From Pseudomonadota bacterium (lineage in GTDB: Bacteria; Pseudomonadota; Gammaproteobacteria; Xanthomonadales; Ahniellaceae), in NCBI GenBank assembly GCA_022843465.1, contig JALHNO010000017.1, positions 38,244 to 102,243 on the forward strand: a DNA stretch of 64,000 nt, read 5' to 3'. The position numbers were made by a program, and so were the translations under genes. The notes under the pieces were generated by a model. The model had not been told where the DNA came from and did not search any database. It worked only from the letters and a program-made list of their open reading frames with translations. This document shows positions 35,174 to 45,141 of this stretch, one piece after another; position 1 is the stretch's first letter; the number at the start of each line of letters is the position of its first letter.

Positions 35174-37216
35174 ATGAACGCCACTGCCGAAGCCTCGGGC
35201 TCGCTGGCGACCGCGATGGCGCACGCGCTGCGCCTGCTCGATCAGGACCCGGCACTGGCCGCCGAGCAGGCCCGCGAAATTCTGCGGGCTGTGCCAGGAC
35301 ATCCGGCAGCGACGAGGCTGCTGGCCGCCAGCCACAGCGCGCGCGGCGAGTGGCCCAAGGCGATTGAAATCCTGCAAGCTCTGGCCAGGGCACATCCCGA
35401 TGCCCTGCTCGCCCGGCTGGATCTCGGCTTCGCGCTGGGACGCTGCGGTCGCTATGCCGAGGCCATCCAGACGCTGCGCCATTTGCTCAGCGGCAATCCC
35501 AACCTGCCGCAGGGCTGGCGGATCCTGGCCGATCAGCTGCGCGCAAGCGGTGACCGCGCCGGTGCGGCCAGTGCCTATATCGAGCACGTCCGCCACGCCA
35601 GCCGCGATCCGGAGCTGCTGCAGATTGGCCAGGCCGTGCACGACAACCGGATTGCCGATGCCGAGCATGCCTTGCGCAGCCATCTCAAGCGCGCACCCAC
35701 CGACGTCGTCGCCATTCGCATGCTGGCGGAAATCGCCGAGCGCCTGGGTCGTCACGAAGATGCCGAGAACCTGCTTGAACGCTGCCTCGAACTGGCGCCG
35801 GGTTTCCATGCCGCGCGCCAGAATTACGCCCTGATCCTGCATCGTGCCAACAAGCCCACCGAGGCATTGGTCGAACTCGAACGACTGCTGCAACTGGAGC
35901 CGGGAAACCCCGGACACCTGAACCTGAAGGCGGCGATCCTGTGCCGGATCGGAGAATACGCGCCGGCGATCGCGATCTACGCCGATATCCTCGCCCAGCA
36001 ACCCCAGCATGCCCGGATCTGGCTGAGCTACGGCCATGCCCTGAAAACGGCCGGCGAACAGGAGCGCTCGATTGCAGCCTATCGGCGCAGCCTGGCGATC
36101 GAGCCCGGCTTCGGCGAGGCCTGGTGGAGTCTGGCCAATCTGAAGACCGTGCGATTCTCGGATGCCGACGTGGCGTCGATGCGCGCGCAGTTGCTGCGTA
36201 CTGATCTCAGCGACGAACATCGCTACCACCTCGATTTTGCACTCGGCAAGGCACTCGAAGATGCTGCCGCGTACGCCGATTCGTTCCAGCATTACCTCGC
36301 CGGCAACGGCCTGCGCCGCAAGGGCATTCTGTACAACGCCGACGACACCAGCGCCCGCGTCCGCAAGATCAGGCGCACTTACACACGGGAATTTTTCGAA
36401 GCACGCCGCGGCGCCGGCTGCCCGGCGAACGATCCCATCTTTGTGGTCGGACTGCCGCGTTCCGGCTCTACGCTGATCGAGCAGATCCTGTCCAGCCATT
36501 CCTCGGTGGAAGGCACGATGGAACTGCCCGAAATCATCTCGATGACGCGCCTGCTGCGCCGCCAAGGTGAGTCCGAGCAGACCACGGCGTATCACGATGT
36601 GCTCGCCGAACTCGACCATACCGCGCTGGCTGCGCTGGGTGCCCAGTACATCGAACGCACGCGGGTCCAGCGCAAGAGCGGCGCACCTTTCTTCATCGAC
36701 AAGATGCCGAACAACTTCGTGCATATCGGCCTGATCCAGCTGGCCCTGCCCAATGCCCGCATCATCGACGCCCGTCGCCATCCGCTGGCCTGCTGCCTGT
36801 CCGGCTTCAAGCAGCACTTCGCGCGCGGCCAGAACTTCACCTACGATCTGGCCGATATCGGCCGCTACTACCACGACTATGTCGAACTGATGGCGCACTT
36901 CGACGAAGTGCTGCCGGGTCGCATCCATCGCGTGATCTACGAGGAGATGGTCGAGAACACCGAGTTCGAGGTGCGCCGGTTGCTGGACTATTGCGGTCTG
37001 GAGTTCGAGCCGGGCTGTCTGCGCTTCTACGAAAACGAGCGGCCGGTACGCACTGCCAGCTCGGAACAGGTGCGCCAGCCGATCTACCGGGCCGGCATCG
37101 ATCATTGGCAGCACTACGCCGAGTGGCTGGGACCCTTGCAACAGGCACTCGGCCCGGTCCTGGCCAACTACCCCGTTGCTCCGGTATTTTCGCCGGGCGA
37201 CGCCGTCTCTACATGA
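35174..37216 (+). CDS. TPR-containing sulfotransferase
   Basis: 680 residues, no signal peptide. Residues ~15-330 are about eight TPR units (for example AIEILQALARAHPDALLARLDLG region, ALVELERLLQLEPGNPGHLN region). From ~420 to the end is a sulfotransferase domain: the PAPS 5'-phosphosulfate loop GLPRSGSTLIEQILSSH, a DKMPNNF block and RRHPLACCLS for the 3'-phosphate. This TPR-sulfotransferase type is widespread in proteobacteria but largely uncharacterised; acceptors may be proteins, small molecules or glycans. It stands alone between the M20 gene and a TonB receptor. A link to the polysaccharide locus is possible but unsupported here. Confidence 0.88.
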   Translation: MNATAEASGSLATAMAHALRLLDQDPALAAEQAREILRAVPGHPAATRLLAASHSARGEWPKAIEILQALARAHPDALLARLDLGFALGRCGRYAEAIQTLRHLLSGNPNLPQGWRILADQLRASGDRAGAASAYIEHVRHASRDPELLQIGQAVHDNRIADAEHALRSHLKRAPTDVVAIRMLAEIAERLGRHEDAENLLERCLELAPGFHAARQNYALILHRANKPTEALVELERLLQLEPGNPGHLNLKAAILCRIGEYAPAIAIYADILAQQPQHARIWLSYGHALKTAGEQERSIAAYRRSLAIEPGFGEAWWSLANLKTVRFSDADVASMRAQLLRTDLSDEHRYHLDFALGKALEDAAAYADSFQHYLAGNGLRRKGILYNADDTSARVRKIRRTYTREFFEARRGAGCPANDPIFVVGLPRSGSTLIEQILSSHSSVEGTMELPEIISMTRLLRRQGESEQTTAYHDVLAELDHTALAALGAQYIERTRVQRKSGAPFFIDKMPNNFVHIGLIQLALPNARIIDARRHPLACCLSGFKQHFARGQNFTYDLADIGRYYHDYVELMAHFDEVLPGRIHRVIYEEMVENTEFEVRRLLDYCGLEFEPGCLRFYENERPVRTASSEQVRQPIYRAGIDHWQHYAEWLGPLQQALGPVLANYPVAPVFSPGDAVST

Positions 37217-37230
37217 AATTCACAGGCCCA

Positions 37231-37372
37231 GGGAGCCTCTTGAAACCTTCTGCGCGGTTCGAGTGCAAGGCGCACGGAGCGCAGGAACCGCAGTGTACGT
37301 GCTGGTACATGAGGATTCCGAGCACCGCGCAACGCGGCAATCGAATCGCGCAGAAGGTTTCAAGAGGTTCCC
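37231..37372. repeat. 142-bp inverted repeat (MITE-like) ahead of a TonB receptor
   Basis: Arms 37231-37262 and 37341-37372 are 32 bp and differ at two positions; each contains CCTCTTGAAACCTTCTGCGC or its complement. The interior (AAGGCGCACGGAGCGCAGG through GTACATGAGGATTCCGAGCA) resembles a dispersed hairpin family that I recall from Pseudomonas and Xanthomonadales intergenic regions. It ends 32 bp before the TonB receptor ATG, so its hairpin would lie in the mRNA leader. Confidence 0.82.
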
Positions 37373-37404
37373 CCGATTCATCCACCACCCGCGGAGCGCA
37401 TCAC

Positions 37405-39888
37405 ATGCAAAAAAAATCCACCTCCCGACCCCGAACGACAGGCGTATCCCGGATGGCGCGCTTGCCGCTGGCGGCTGCGATCTATCTGGCCATGGGCTCG
37501 ACCGCATTCGCACAGGATGCCGCCGACCCGGAGGCCGCCGCGCCAGCAGACGCCAGCAAGGGACAGACCACCTCGCTGGAAACCGTGACGGTCACCGCGC
37601 AGAAGCGCGAGGAAAACCTGCAGGAAGTGCCGATCAATATCCAGGTGCTCGGTACCGAGCAGCTGGAGACCATGAACGTCTCCGACTTCGACGACTATGT
37701 GAAGTATCTGCCCAGTGTCTCCTACCAGAGTGCGGGTCCGGGCTTCGCGCAGATCTACATGCGCGGCGTCGCCAGCGGCGGTGATGGCAACCATTCCGGC
37801 TCGCTGCCGAGCGTCGGCGTCTATCTCGACGAACAGCCGATCACCACGATCCAGGGGCCGCTCGACATTCATGTCTATGACGTGGAACGCGTCGAAGCAT
37901 TGGCCGGGCCGCAGGGTACGCTCTACGGCGCCAGCTCGCAGGCCGGCACGCTGCGCATCATCACCAACAAGCCCGACCCCAGCGGCTTTGCCGCAGGCTA
38001 CGGGGTCGAGGTCAACACGGTCAGCCACGGCGGTACCGGCTTCGTGACCGAGGGTTTTCTGAATCAGCCCCTGTCGGAGACCGCTGCGATCCGCCTGGTC
38101 GGCTGGCACAAGCATGATGCTGGCTATATCGACAACGTGTTCGGCACCCGCACCTTCCCATCCTGGGACGATGATTCCGGCGGCAATGGCACCATCGACA
38201 ATGCCGAGGAAGCCGAAGACAACTACAACGACGTCGATACCACCGGTGCCCGCATCGCATTGCGACTCGATCTCAATGACGAATGGACGATCAGCCCGAC
38301 CATCATGGGCCAGAAGCAGGTCTCCAATGGCAGCTTTGCGTTCGATCCCAATGTCGGCGAGCTCGCACTCACTCATTTCTACCGTGAACGCGCCGATGAT
38401 CGCTGGACCCAGGCGGCATTGACGGTCGAAGGACGGATCGGCAACTTCGACATGACCTACGCCTTCGCCCACCTCAAGCGCGATGTCGATGTCGATGCCG
38501 ACTACAGCGACTACTCGTTCTGGTACGACACCCTGTACAGCTATGGCGCCTACATCTGTTCCGAACTGGATGCCGATGGTGCCTGCGTGCCGGGCACCCT
38601 GATCAACCCTTCGCAGTACATCCAGGGCGTCGATGGCTATGGCAAGACCAGTCATGAACTGCGCTTCGCTTCGCCGCAGGACAGCCGCTTCCGGTTCGCC
38701 GCCGGCATCTTTCTGCAGGACCAGAAGCACGACATCGAACAGCGTTACCTGATCGATGGCGATCTCGCTGACGGGCTTTCGGTCACCAACTGGCCCGACA
38801 CGATCTGGCTGACCCAGCAGGACCGTCGCGACAAGGACAGCGCGATTTTCGGTGAGATTGCGTTCGACATCACCGACAAACTGACCGCCAACCTCGGCGC
38901 TCGTTTCTTCCGCGTCAACAACAGCCTCAAGGGCTTCTTCGGATTCAGTGCCGGCGTCAGCGGTTCGACCGGCGAAGCAGCCTGCTTCGACCAGACCGAT
39001 TTTGACGGCGCACCCTGCGTCAATCTCGACAAGCGGGTCAAGGAAAACGGCAATATCGGCCGTGCCAACCTGACCTACCAGGCCACAGATGACGTGATGT
39101 TCTACGGCACCTGGTCCGAAGGCTACCGACCGGGTGGCATCAACCGCCGCGGATCGCTGCCGCCGTACCTGTCGGACTTCCTGACCAACTACGAAGTCGG
39201 CATGAAGAGCGCGTGGCTGGACAACACGGTGATCTTCAACGCCTCGCTGTTCCGTCAGGAATGGGAAGACTTCCAGTTCAGCATCCTCGGTGCCAACGGC
39301 CTGACCGAGATCAAGAACGCCAATCAGGCGCGCATCAATGGCATGGAACTGGATCTGACCTGGTCGGCCAGCTACAACCTGCAGATCTCTGGCGGACTCT
39401 CGATGTACGACGCCGAGTTGACCGCGAACTACTGCGGATTCACTGACGAAGACGGCATTCCGGTCACCGTCTGCGACGAACCGCAGGCACCGAGTGGCAC
39501 GCAACTGCCGGTAACGCCCAAGGTAAAGGGCAACCTGACGGCACGCTACACCGCCGATGTCGGCGATATGCAGATCTTCGGCCAGGGCATTGTCGCCCAC
39601 ACCGGCAAGCGTGAATCGGATCTGCGCATTGCCACCCGCGACATTCTCGGCAAGCTCGATTCCTACAGCACGCTGGATCTCTCGGCGGGTCTGGGCAAGA
39701 ACAACTGGACGCTGGAGTTCTACATCAACAACGTCACCGATGAGCGTGCCGAGATTTCGCGCTTCACCCAGTGCTCGGAGTCGGTGTGCGGAGCGGCCGG
39801 CGTGTTGGCGGACTATCCCGATGGGCAGATCTATTCAGTCACCAACCAGCCGCGCACGTTCGGCGTAAAGTTCTCGCAGCAGTTCTGA
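37405..39888 (+). CDS. TonB-dependent outer-membrane receptor
   Basis: 827 residues from the ATG at 37405, with a signal peptide (LPLAAAIYLAMGSTAFAQ). A TonB-box-like stretch (LETVTVTAQKREENLQ) leads the plug domain, which contains YMRGVASGG and RVEALAGPQGTLYGASSQAG. The remaining ~600 residues form the 22-strand barrel, ending in the outer-membrane sorting pattern with terminal Phe (TFGVKFSQQF). The ligand is not evident; receptors with VTVTAQKREENLQ often import organic molecules other than siderophores. A strong terminator follows. Confidence 0.92.
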   Translation: MQKKSTSRPRTTGVSRMARLPLAAAIYLAMGSTAFAQDAADPEAAAPADASKGQTTSLETVTVTAQKREENLQEVPINIQVLGTEQLETMNVSDFDDYVKYLPSVSYQSAGPGFAQIYMRGVASGGDGNHSGSLPSVGVYLDEQPITTIQGPLDIHVYDVERVEALAGPQGTLYGASSQAGTLRIITNKPDPSGFAAGYGVEVNTVSHGGTGFVTEGFLNQPLSETAAIRLVGWHKHDAGYIDNVFGTRTFPSWDDDSGGNGTIDNAEEAEDNYNDVDTTGARIALRLDLNDEWTISPTIMGQKQVSNGSFAFDPNVGELALTHFYRERADDRWTQAALTVEGRIGNFDMTYAFAHLKRDVDVDADYSDYSFWYDTLYSYGAYICSELDADGACVPGTLINPSQYIQGVDGYGKTSHELRFASPQDSRFRFAAGIFLQDQKHDIEQRYLIDGDLADGLSVTNWPDTIWLTQQDRRDKDSAIFGEIAFDITDKLTANLGARFFRVNNSLKGFFGFSAGVSGSTGEAACFDQTDFDGAPCVNLDKRVKENGNIGRANLTYQATDDVMFYGTWSEGYRPGGINRRGSLPPYLSDFLTNYEVGMKSAWLDNTVIFNASLFRQEWEDFQFSILGANGLTEIKNANQARINGMELDLTWSASYNLQISGGLSMYDAELTANYCGFTDEDGIPVTVCDEPQAPSGTQLPVTPKVKGNLTARYTADVGDMQIFGQGIVAHTGKRESDLRIATRDILGKLDSYSTLDLSAGLGKNNWTLEFYINNVTDERAEISRFTQCSESVCGAAGVLADYPDGQIYSVTNQPRTFGVKFSQQF

Positions 39889-39926
39889 TCGGCAACTGGC
39901 CAGAGCGCCAGTCTCCGCGCTTTATC

Positions 39927-39958
39927 GAAACCCCGGCCCGGTGCCGGGGTTTCTTTTT
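39927..39958 (+). terminator. Rho-independent terminator after the TonB receptor
   Basis: GAAACCCCGGC and GCCGGGGTTTC pair around CCGGT and are followed by TTTTTG. It lies about 40 bp after the receptor stop. Confidence 0.92.
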
Positions 39959-40004
39959 GTGTTCAGCCATGCGACACGTACCAGCGACTGGATTTTGATG
40001 ATGA

Positions 40005-40600
40005 TCCTGTAGCGCAACTCTGTGCGATGCCATCCCGACGCCGCGGCGCATTCATGACGGCATCTCGCAGAGATGCCCAATAGAAAAGCGCAGCTCGGCT
40101 GTCTCCTGTAGGGCATCTCTGTGAGATGCCATCCCAACTCCTCGGTGCATTCATGACGGCATCTCGCAGAGATGCCCTGCAGAAAAGCACAGGCCGCGTC
40201 ATCCTGTGGGCCAACTCTGTGCGATGCCATCCCGACGCCGCGGCGCATTCATGACGGCATCTCGCAGAGATGCCCTACAGAAAAGCGCAGGCCGCGTCAT
40301 CCTGTGGGGCAACCCTGTGCGGTGCCATCCCGACGCCGCGGCGCATTCATGACGGCATCTCGCAGAGATGCCCTACAGAAAAGCACAGGCCGCGTCATCC
40401 TGTAGGCCAACTCTGTGCGATGCCATCCCGACGCCGCGGCGCATTCATGACGGCATCTCGCAGAGATGCCCTACAGAAAAGCACAGGCCGCGTCATCCTG
40501 TGGGCCAACCCTGTGCGATGCCATCCCGACGCCGCGGCGCATTCATGACGGCATCTCGCAGAGATGCCCTACAGAAAAGCACAGGCCGCGTCATTTCGCC
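40005..40600. repeat. 98-bp tandem array, six units, with REP-like palindromes
   Basis: The word GACGGCATCT recurs at 40056, 40155, 40253, 40351, 40449 and 40547: one step of 99 bp, then 98. Each unit holds the 19-bp palindrome GGCATCTCGCAGAGATGCC and a second, weaker GCATCTCTGTGAGATGCC-like word separated by CGCGGCGCATTCATGA. The first two units differ most and the later ones are nearly identical, as in recent expansion. It fills the gap between the TonB receptor terminator and galU. A single diverged copy of the family is at ~50183-50260, so the family is dispersed. Confidence 0.93.
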
Positions 40601-40716
40601 TGTACGGCTGGACTTGCCCCACTGAATCTTGGCAGCGCCGGCCGTTGGAGTCCGGACTCACCACTGCATGCACTAAACTGTCACGCTGTAGTTTTGTAAC
40701 GCAAGGAGAACACCCA

Positions 40717-41592
40717 ATGCGCATACGCACCGTCGTATTCCCCGTGGCCGGTCTCGGCACCCGATTTCTTCCGGCAACCAAGGTGCTGCCCAAGGAAATG
40801 CTGCCGCTGATTGATCGGCCATTGATCCAGTACGCGGTGGACGAGGCACTCGACGCCGGCTGCGACACCCTGGTGTTCGTCACCAATCGCTACAAGCACG
40901 CCATTGCCGATTACTTCGACAAGGCTTACGAACTCGAGAACAAGCTCGAGGCCGCTGGCAAGCATGAACTGCTTTCGCTGATCCGCGACATCCTTCCCGA
41001 GGGCGTGCGCGCGATCTTCGTCACCCAGCCCGAAGCGCTGGGCCTCGGCCACGCGGTGCTCTGCGCCAAACCGGTAGTGGGCAATCAACCGTTCGCGATC
41101 ATGCTCGCCGATGACATGATCTGGAACCGCGGACCGGGCGCCCTGCGCCAGATGATCGAGATCGCCGAGCGCGATCATGCCAGTGTGATCGCGGTGGAAG
41201 ATGTTCCACGCGAACACACAAACCGCTACGGCATCGTTTCATCGGAACCGATCGATGACCGGCTGTCGCGGGTGCGCGGCCTGGTCGAGAAGCCCAAGCC
41301 CGATCAGGCACCGTCGACGCTGGGTGTGGTCGGTCGCTATGTGCTCGATGGCAGCATCTTCGAGCATCTGGAGACCACCCAGGTCGGCAGTGGCGGCGAG
41401 ATCCAGTTGACCGATGGCATCGCTTCGCTGATGCGCAACAAGCCGGTGCTGGCCTACCGGTTCAAGGGTCGCCGTTTCGACTGTGGCAATCGCCTGGGCA
41501 TGGTGCAGGCCACCGTGCATCTGGCACTTGAGGATGCCGAGCTGCATGCTCCGGTCGTCGAATTGATGCGGGAGCGGCTGTCGCGGGAATGA
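40717..41592 (+). CDS. galU: UTP--glucose-1-phosphate uridylyltransferase
   Basis: 291 residues, the normal GalU length. It makes UDP-glucose from glucose 1-phosphate and UTP. The signature [20 protein letters not shown] starts near residue 8, with the conserved Lys of [21 protein letters not shown], and [11 protein letters not shown] for sugar binding. An AAGGAG site lies nine bases before the ATG. UDP-glucose feeds the Ugd, decarboxylase and GalE steps encoded at 6-10 kb. Its stop overlaps the next gene by 4 bp. Confidence 0.96.
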   Translation: MRIRTVVFPVAGLGTRFLPATKVLPKEMLPLIDRPLIQYAVDEALDAGCDTLVFVTNRYKHAIADYFDKAYELENKLEAAGKHELLSLIRDILPEGVRAIFVTQPEALGLGHAVLCAKPVVGNQPFAIMLADDMIWNRGPGALRQMIEIAERDHASVIAVEDVPREHTNRYGIVSSEPIDDRLSRVRGLVEKPKPDQAPSTLGVVGRYVLDGSIFEHLETTQVGSGGEIQLTDGIASLMRNKPVLAYRFKGRRFDCGNRLGMVQATVHLALEDAELHAPVVELMRERLSRE

Positions 41593-42758
41593 GCATGGAC
41601 CTGTCCTACATCCTCAACCACCTCGGCGAGGATCGGGCGCGCTATTTCGATGCGGTGATTCCACCGATCGTGCAGAGCGCGATCTTCGCGCATCCGGATG
41701 TCGCAACCATGCGTCTGCGCATGGCCGACGAGTTCGCCGAGCATGTCTACACGCGCGGACTCAATCCCACGGTCGAGATCGTCGCCCGCAAGCTGGCCGC
41801 GCTCGAGGGTGGCGAGTCCTGCCTGATGTTCGGCTCCGGCGTCGCGGCCGTCGCCGCCGGTGTGCTCGCATCGGTGTCGGCGGGCGATGAAGTCCTCTGC
41901 GTCGACAAGCCCTATGCCTGGACCAGCCAGTTGCTGCGCAAGCTGCTGAGCCGGCTGGGCGTCCGCAGTCGCTTCATCGACGCCCGCGCGACGGGCGATG
42001 TCGCTGCCGCGATCAGCGACGCGACCCGGCTGATCCTGCTCGAAAGCCCCAATTCGCTGACCTTCGAACAGCAGGACCTGGCCGCGATTGCGACCCTGGC
42101 GCGGGCGCGCGGCATCCGTACGATGGTCGACAACAGCTATGCCACGCCGCTCGGCCAGCAGCCGCTGGAACTGGGCATCGACCTGGTCGCGCATTCGGCG
42201 ACCAAGTACCTCAATGGTCACAGCGATGTGCTCGCCGGCTGCCTGATCGGCAGCGAAGCCCTGATGCGCCAGGTCTTCCAGGGCCCCTACATGACGCTCG
42301 GTGCGATTCTGTCGCCGCATGATGCCTGGCTGCTGCTGCGCGGCCTGCGCACCCTGCCCGCACGCATGCGGCAGATCGCCGAGACCACCCAGCAGGTGAT
42401 CGCCTTTCTGGAAACCCAGCCGCGCGTGACCCGCATTCACTATCCGCAGCACAGCAGCCATCCGCAGTGGCAACTGACCGCCAGCCAGCTGCGGCATGCC
42501 AATGGCCTGCTGTCGATCGAACTCGAGGTGCCGGATATTGCCGCGGTCGACCGCTTCGTCGATGGCCTGCAGCGTTTCCTGATCGCCGCCTCGTGGGGCG
42601 GCTACGAGTCCCTGGTATTTCCGGTTGCCGGCGTGCGCGAGTGGCGATCACTGAATGACCCGGCCAGCGTTCCGCTCAACCTTGTGCGCCTGTCGATCGG
42701 TCTGGAATCGGCGGATGTACTGACGGCAGATCTAGCGCAGGCACTGGCGCGAATCTGA
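41589..42758 (+). CDS. Transsulfuration-family PLP enzyme (cystathionine beta-lyase/gamma-synthase type)
   Basis: 389 residues. Cys/Met-metabolism PLP family: [69 protein letters not shown] and the Schiff-base Lys206 in [13 protein letters not shown]. Members cleave or form cystathionine or act on methionine and homocysteine. The motifs do not separate beta-lyase from gamma-lyase or synthase. The 4-bp overlap with galU is odd for an amino acid enzyme and suggests only shared transcription. The 3' end overlaps the convergent membrane-protein gene by 83 bp. Confidence 0.88.
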   Translation: MSMDLSYILNHLGEDRARYFDAVIPPIVQSAIFAHPDVATMRLRMADEFAEHVYTRGLNPTVEIVARKLAALEGGESCLMFGSGVAAVAAGVLASVSAGDEVLCVDKPYAWTSQLLRKLLSRLGVRSRFIDARATGDVAAAISDATRLILLESPNSLTFEQQDLAAIATLARARGIRTMVDNSYATPLGQQPLELGIDLVAHSATKYLNGHSDVLAGCLIGSEALMRQVFQGPYMTLGAILSPHDAWLLLRGLRTLPARMRQIAETTQQVIAFLETQPRVTRIHYPQHSSHPQWQLTASQLRHANGLLSIELEVPDIAAVDRFVDGLQRFLIAASWGGYESLVFPVAGVREWRSLNDPASVPLNLVRLSIGLESADVLTADLAQALARI

Positions 42759-43182
42759 GCGCCGGCTTGGCCAGCAGACCAGCCGACCGCAGCGATACCG
42801 CGAGACCGAATCCCGCGATCAACAACCCCGCCGTCAGCGCCAGCGCGCCCCAGCCGCGCAGTCGCGCCGCCATCATCCACGCCGACTCGCCTTCAAGCCG
42901 CAGACGGATGCCGTACTGACTGGCACTCTGCGGCGGAAACCTGTGTTCGCGCTCGCTGTCCGCGGCAATCCGGAACAGCCGCAGAAACGTCAGCAGGACC
43001 GTCAGCAGCAAGAGCAGCGAACCGCCGGCGCAGAGCACGGCGAGCAGGCGGGTGGACGCCGCCCATTGTGGAACCGCAGTCGCCGAGCGCAGATTGAACA
43101 GCATCCAGCCGATGACGCCCCAGACCAGCAGGGTGCCCAGCACAACCAGCCAGATCTGCGCCCTGGAATATTTCTCTGTCAT
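42676..43182 (-). CDS. Small membrane protein of unknown function
   Basis: 168 residues from the ATG at 43182 (MTEKYSRAQIWLVVLG). Three hydrophobic helices are visible: LVVLGTLLVWGVIGWMLF, LLAVLCAGGSLLLLLTVLLTFL and ALALTAGLLIAGFGLAVSL. A charged segment (RIAADSEREHRFP) lies between the second and third. I do not recognise the family. The last 83 bp overlap the end of the convergent PLP-enzyme gene, so either the tail is a genuine overlap or the true stop is unusual; the frame and codon usage look coding in the upstream part. Confidence 0.55.
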   Translation of the reverse strand: MTEKYSRAQIWLVVLGTLLVWGVIGWMLFNLRSATAVPQWAASTRLLAVLCAGGSLLLLLTVLLTFLRLFRIAADSEREHRFPPQSASQYGIRLRLEGESAWMMAARLRGWGALALTAGLLIAGFGLAVSLRSAGLLAKPALRFAPVPALDLPSVHPPIPDRSTGAQG

Positions 43183-43441
43183 TGCCTTCGCCCGCTCCCT
43201 GAAGGTGCCGCAGAGCCAGTCAGCACGCGGTGCGCCGCGCAAGACTGCGGCACGTCCTGCTATCAGGCCAGCCTCGGCGGCTGGACGCAAGCCACGCGCG
43301 CGAACGATGCGACCGAAGTCGCGGTTCAGGTGATCGGCGGTGCGCCCGCAAGCACGAAGCCGCGACCCGGGATCAACCCGGATCGCGGCCTGACCTGGAC
43401 TGGCCGCCGGCTCGCCTGACTGCCGAGCCGGCCGGCAATCC

Positions 43442-44998
43442 TCAGGGGAAGTTGACGCCAGCCACCGAAGCCGACAGCAACTCGATCAGGCTCTGGCTGG
43501 TTCCAAACGGCGTCGGCGTGGTCGCGGTGATCTTGACCGTACCGACGTTCGGGCTCGCCCAGTTGATCGTGTTCACCGTGATCGGGGTACCAGTGGCCTG
43601 TGGCGTCACGGTGTCGTTGATCTCGATCTTGCAGGCATTGCTGAAGCTGCCCGCCGGCACACTGACGTTCTCGTTGCCGACCAGCTTGATCGTGTGCACG
43701 TGGCGATCGGTTGCCTCATAGGTGAAGCCCTGCACAGTGACCGAGGTGATCGTGCTGAAGTTGCTGGTGATGGTCTGGTTGACCTGCAAGGTGCGCGGTG
43801 TCCGGAACTCCGGCACATAGGTCACCGTGCCGGTCTTCAGGCCGGTGGCAGGGTCGAAGGTCTCGGCGCCCCAGAGCACGATTTCGGTGGCGGTCTGCTC
43901 ATTGAAATTGCGCGTGGTCAGGCGACCCTGGGCATCACGCTGCTCCAGCACGTAGACCGGACGACCGTTGTAGGTCGCGGTGCCGACCACTTGCTCGCTG
44001 TTGTTGTCGATGACCTGCGGTTGCGCGGCGATCTGCGAGGTATTGCGGAAGTTGCGGCGATCACCGACCGTGTAGGCGGGATAGCACTGGCCGCTGGTAT
44101 TGCCCGGATTGCCCGGACCCGTGCTGGCAGCGGCACAGACCGAGCGCGGACTGCTGAACGCATAGCGCTGGATGTTCTTGCTCTGCGTGATGTTGTCGAC
44201 GGTGTAGCTCATCACCGCTTTCTCGCCATCGCTGAAGCGCAAGGTCACCGTGCCCACGGTCTGCATGCCGCCGGAAGGCAGTGCCGGTGTGCCATTGATC
44301 TGCAACAGGGGCGTCCCGGCAGTGGCACGGAAGACCTCGCCGGTGAAGCTGCCATCGGCCTGCCGACTGGGCGCGGCGAGCAACCACATCGGGGCGCCAT
44401 CGGCGCCATAGGTGTACCAGGCGACCACGACGGTGTTGTCCTGGTGCACGAGATTGGCGCCCCAGCCCGATTCGCTCGGGTTCCACCACAGATCCGTATA
44501 GTTGGTCGCCGTCGCCATCGGCGCCGTGCTGAATGCGCAACTCGGCGGCGTCGCCGAAAAGTTGTAGCGGGTCATGTTCTTCTGCTGACTTGTGCCACTG
44601 ACCGTGTAGCTCATCTGCAGGCTGTCGGCGGTCGGAAAGCGCAGGGTCGCGGTGCCCACCTGGGTAGTGGTGGCGGTGACCGGACTGCCATTGATCTGCG
44701 CGAACGGCCGCCCGGTGGTCCGGAACAGATCGCCGCGATAGCTGCCATCGGCCTGGCGCGATGCGCTCAGTACCAGCCAGAGCGGCTTGCCATTGGTGTC
44801 ATAGGTGTACCAGGCTGCTGCCAGCACATCGCCCTGGTGCGCGATGTTGAAGCCCCAGCCGGATTCGGCTGCCACCCACCACATGCCCTGATAGTTCTGC
44901 GCCACCGTGCCACCGCTGAACGCGGCAAGCAGAAGCAACAGCAGCAGTCCACGCAGTCGCGGCAGCGCGCGCGGGGCGGATCGAAGAGATGGAAACAT
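43442..44998 (-). CDS. Secreted protein with two ESGWG-type repeat domains, function unknown
   Basis: 518 residues from the ATG at 44998, with a signal peptide (LRGLLLLLLLAAFSGGTVAQ). Two related blocks of ~115 residues follow. Each starts with MWWVAAESGWGFNIAHQ or LWWNPSESGWGANLVHQD, then AWYTYDTNGKPLWLV or AWYTYGADGAPMWLL, then SRQADGSYRGDLFR or SRQADGSFTGEVFR, and ends near RYNFSATPPSC or RYAFSSPRSVC. The C-terminal half (~270-518) is beta-rich with ITINTINW-like strands and no motif known to me. Such ESGWG repeats are common in secreted proteins of Xanthomonadales and Burkholderiales, and no function is established that I can cite. It is a single-gene unit. Confidence 0.75.
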   Translation of the reverse strand: MFPSLRSAPRALPRLRGLLLLLLLAAFSGGTVAQNYQGMWWVAAESGWGFNIAHQGDVLAAAWYTYDTNGKPLWLVLSASRQADGSYRGDLFRTTGRPFAQINGSPVTATTTQVGTATLRFPTADSLQMSYTVSGTSQQKNMTRYNFSATPPSCAFSTAPMATATNYTDLWWNPSESGWGANLVHQDNTVVVAWYTYGADGAPMWLLAAPSRQADGSFTGEVFRATAGTPLLQINGTPALPSGGMQTVGTVTLRFSDGEKAVMSYTVDNITQSKNIQRYAFSSPRSVCAAASTGPGNPGNTSGQCYPAYTVGDRRNFRNTSQIAAQPQVIDNNSEQVVGTATYNGRPVYVLEQRDAQGRLTTRNFNEQTATEIVLWGAETFDPATGLKTGTVTYVPEFRTPRTLQVNQTITSNFSTITSVTVQGFTYEATDRHVHTIKLVGNENVSVPAGSFSNACKIEINDTVTPQATGTPITVNTINWASPNVGTVKITATTPTPFGTSQSLIELLSASVAGVNFP

Positions 44999-45141
44999 GG
45001 CAGCCTCGGCAGACAGTGGCGCGGGGATTCGCGTAGCCAAAGTCTAGGCAGCGGAACGATCACCAAGAGGTCGATCTCCCCCCGCGAACAGGGGGAACCC
45101 AGGCCGAACTCGGCGCTGGCAGATGCCGGCGGCGGCGGTAT

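Noticed and set aside
35147..37141. 664-codon minus-strand frame opposite the sulfotransferase
   Set aside because: Shadow frame with His/Gln-rich composition; the plus strand has the TPR and PAPS motifs.
40172..40705. Short plus-strand frames with repeated [11 protein letters not shown]
   Set aside because: Each is a read of one to two units of the 98-bp array and restarts every 98 bp; no conserved protein is encoded.
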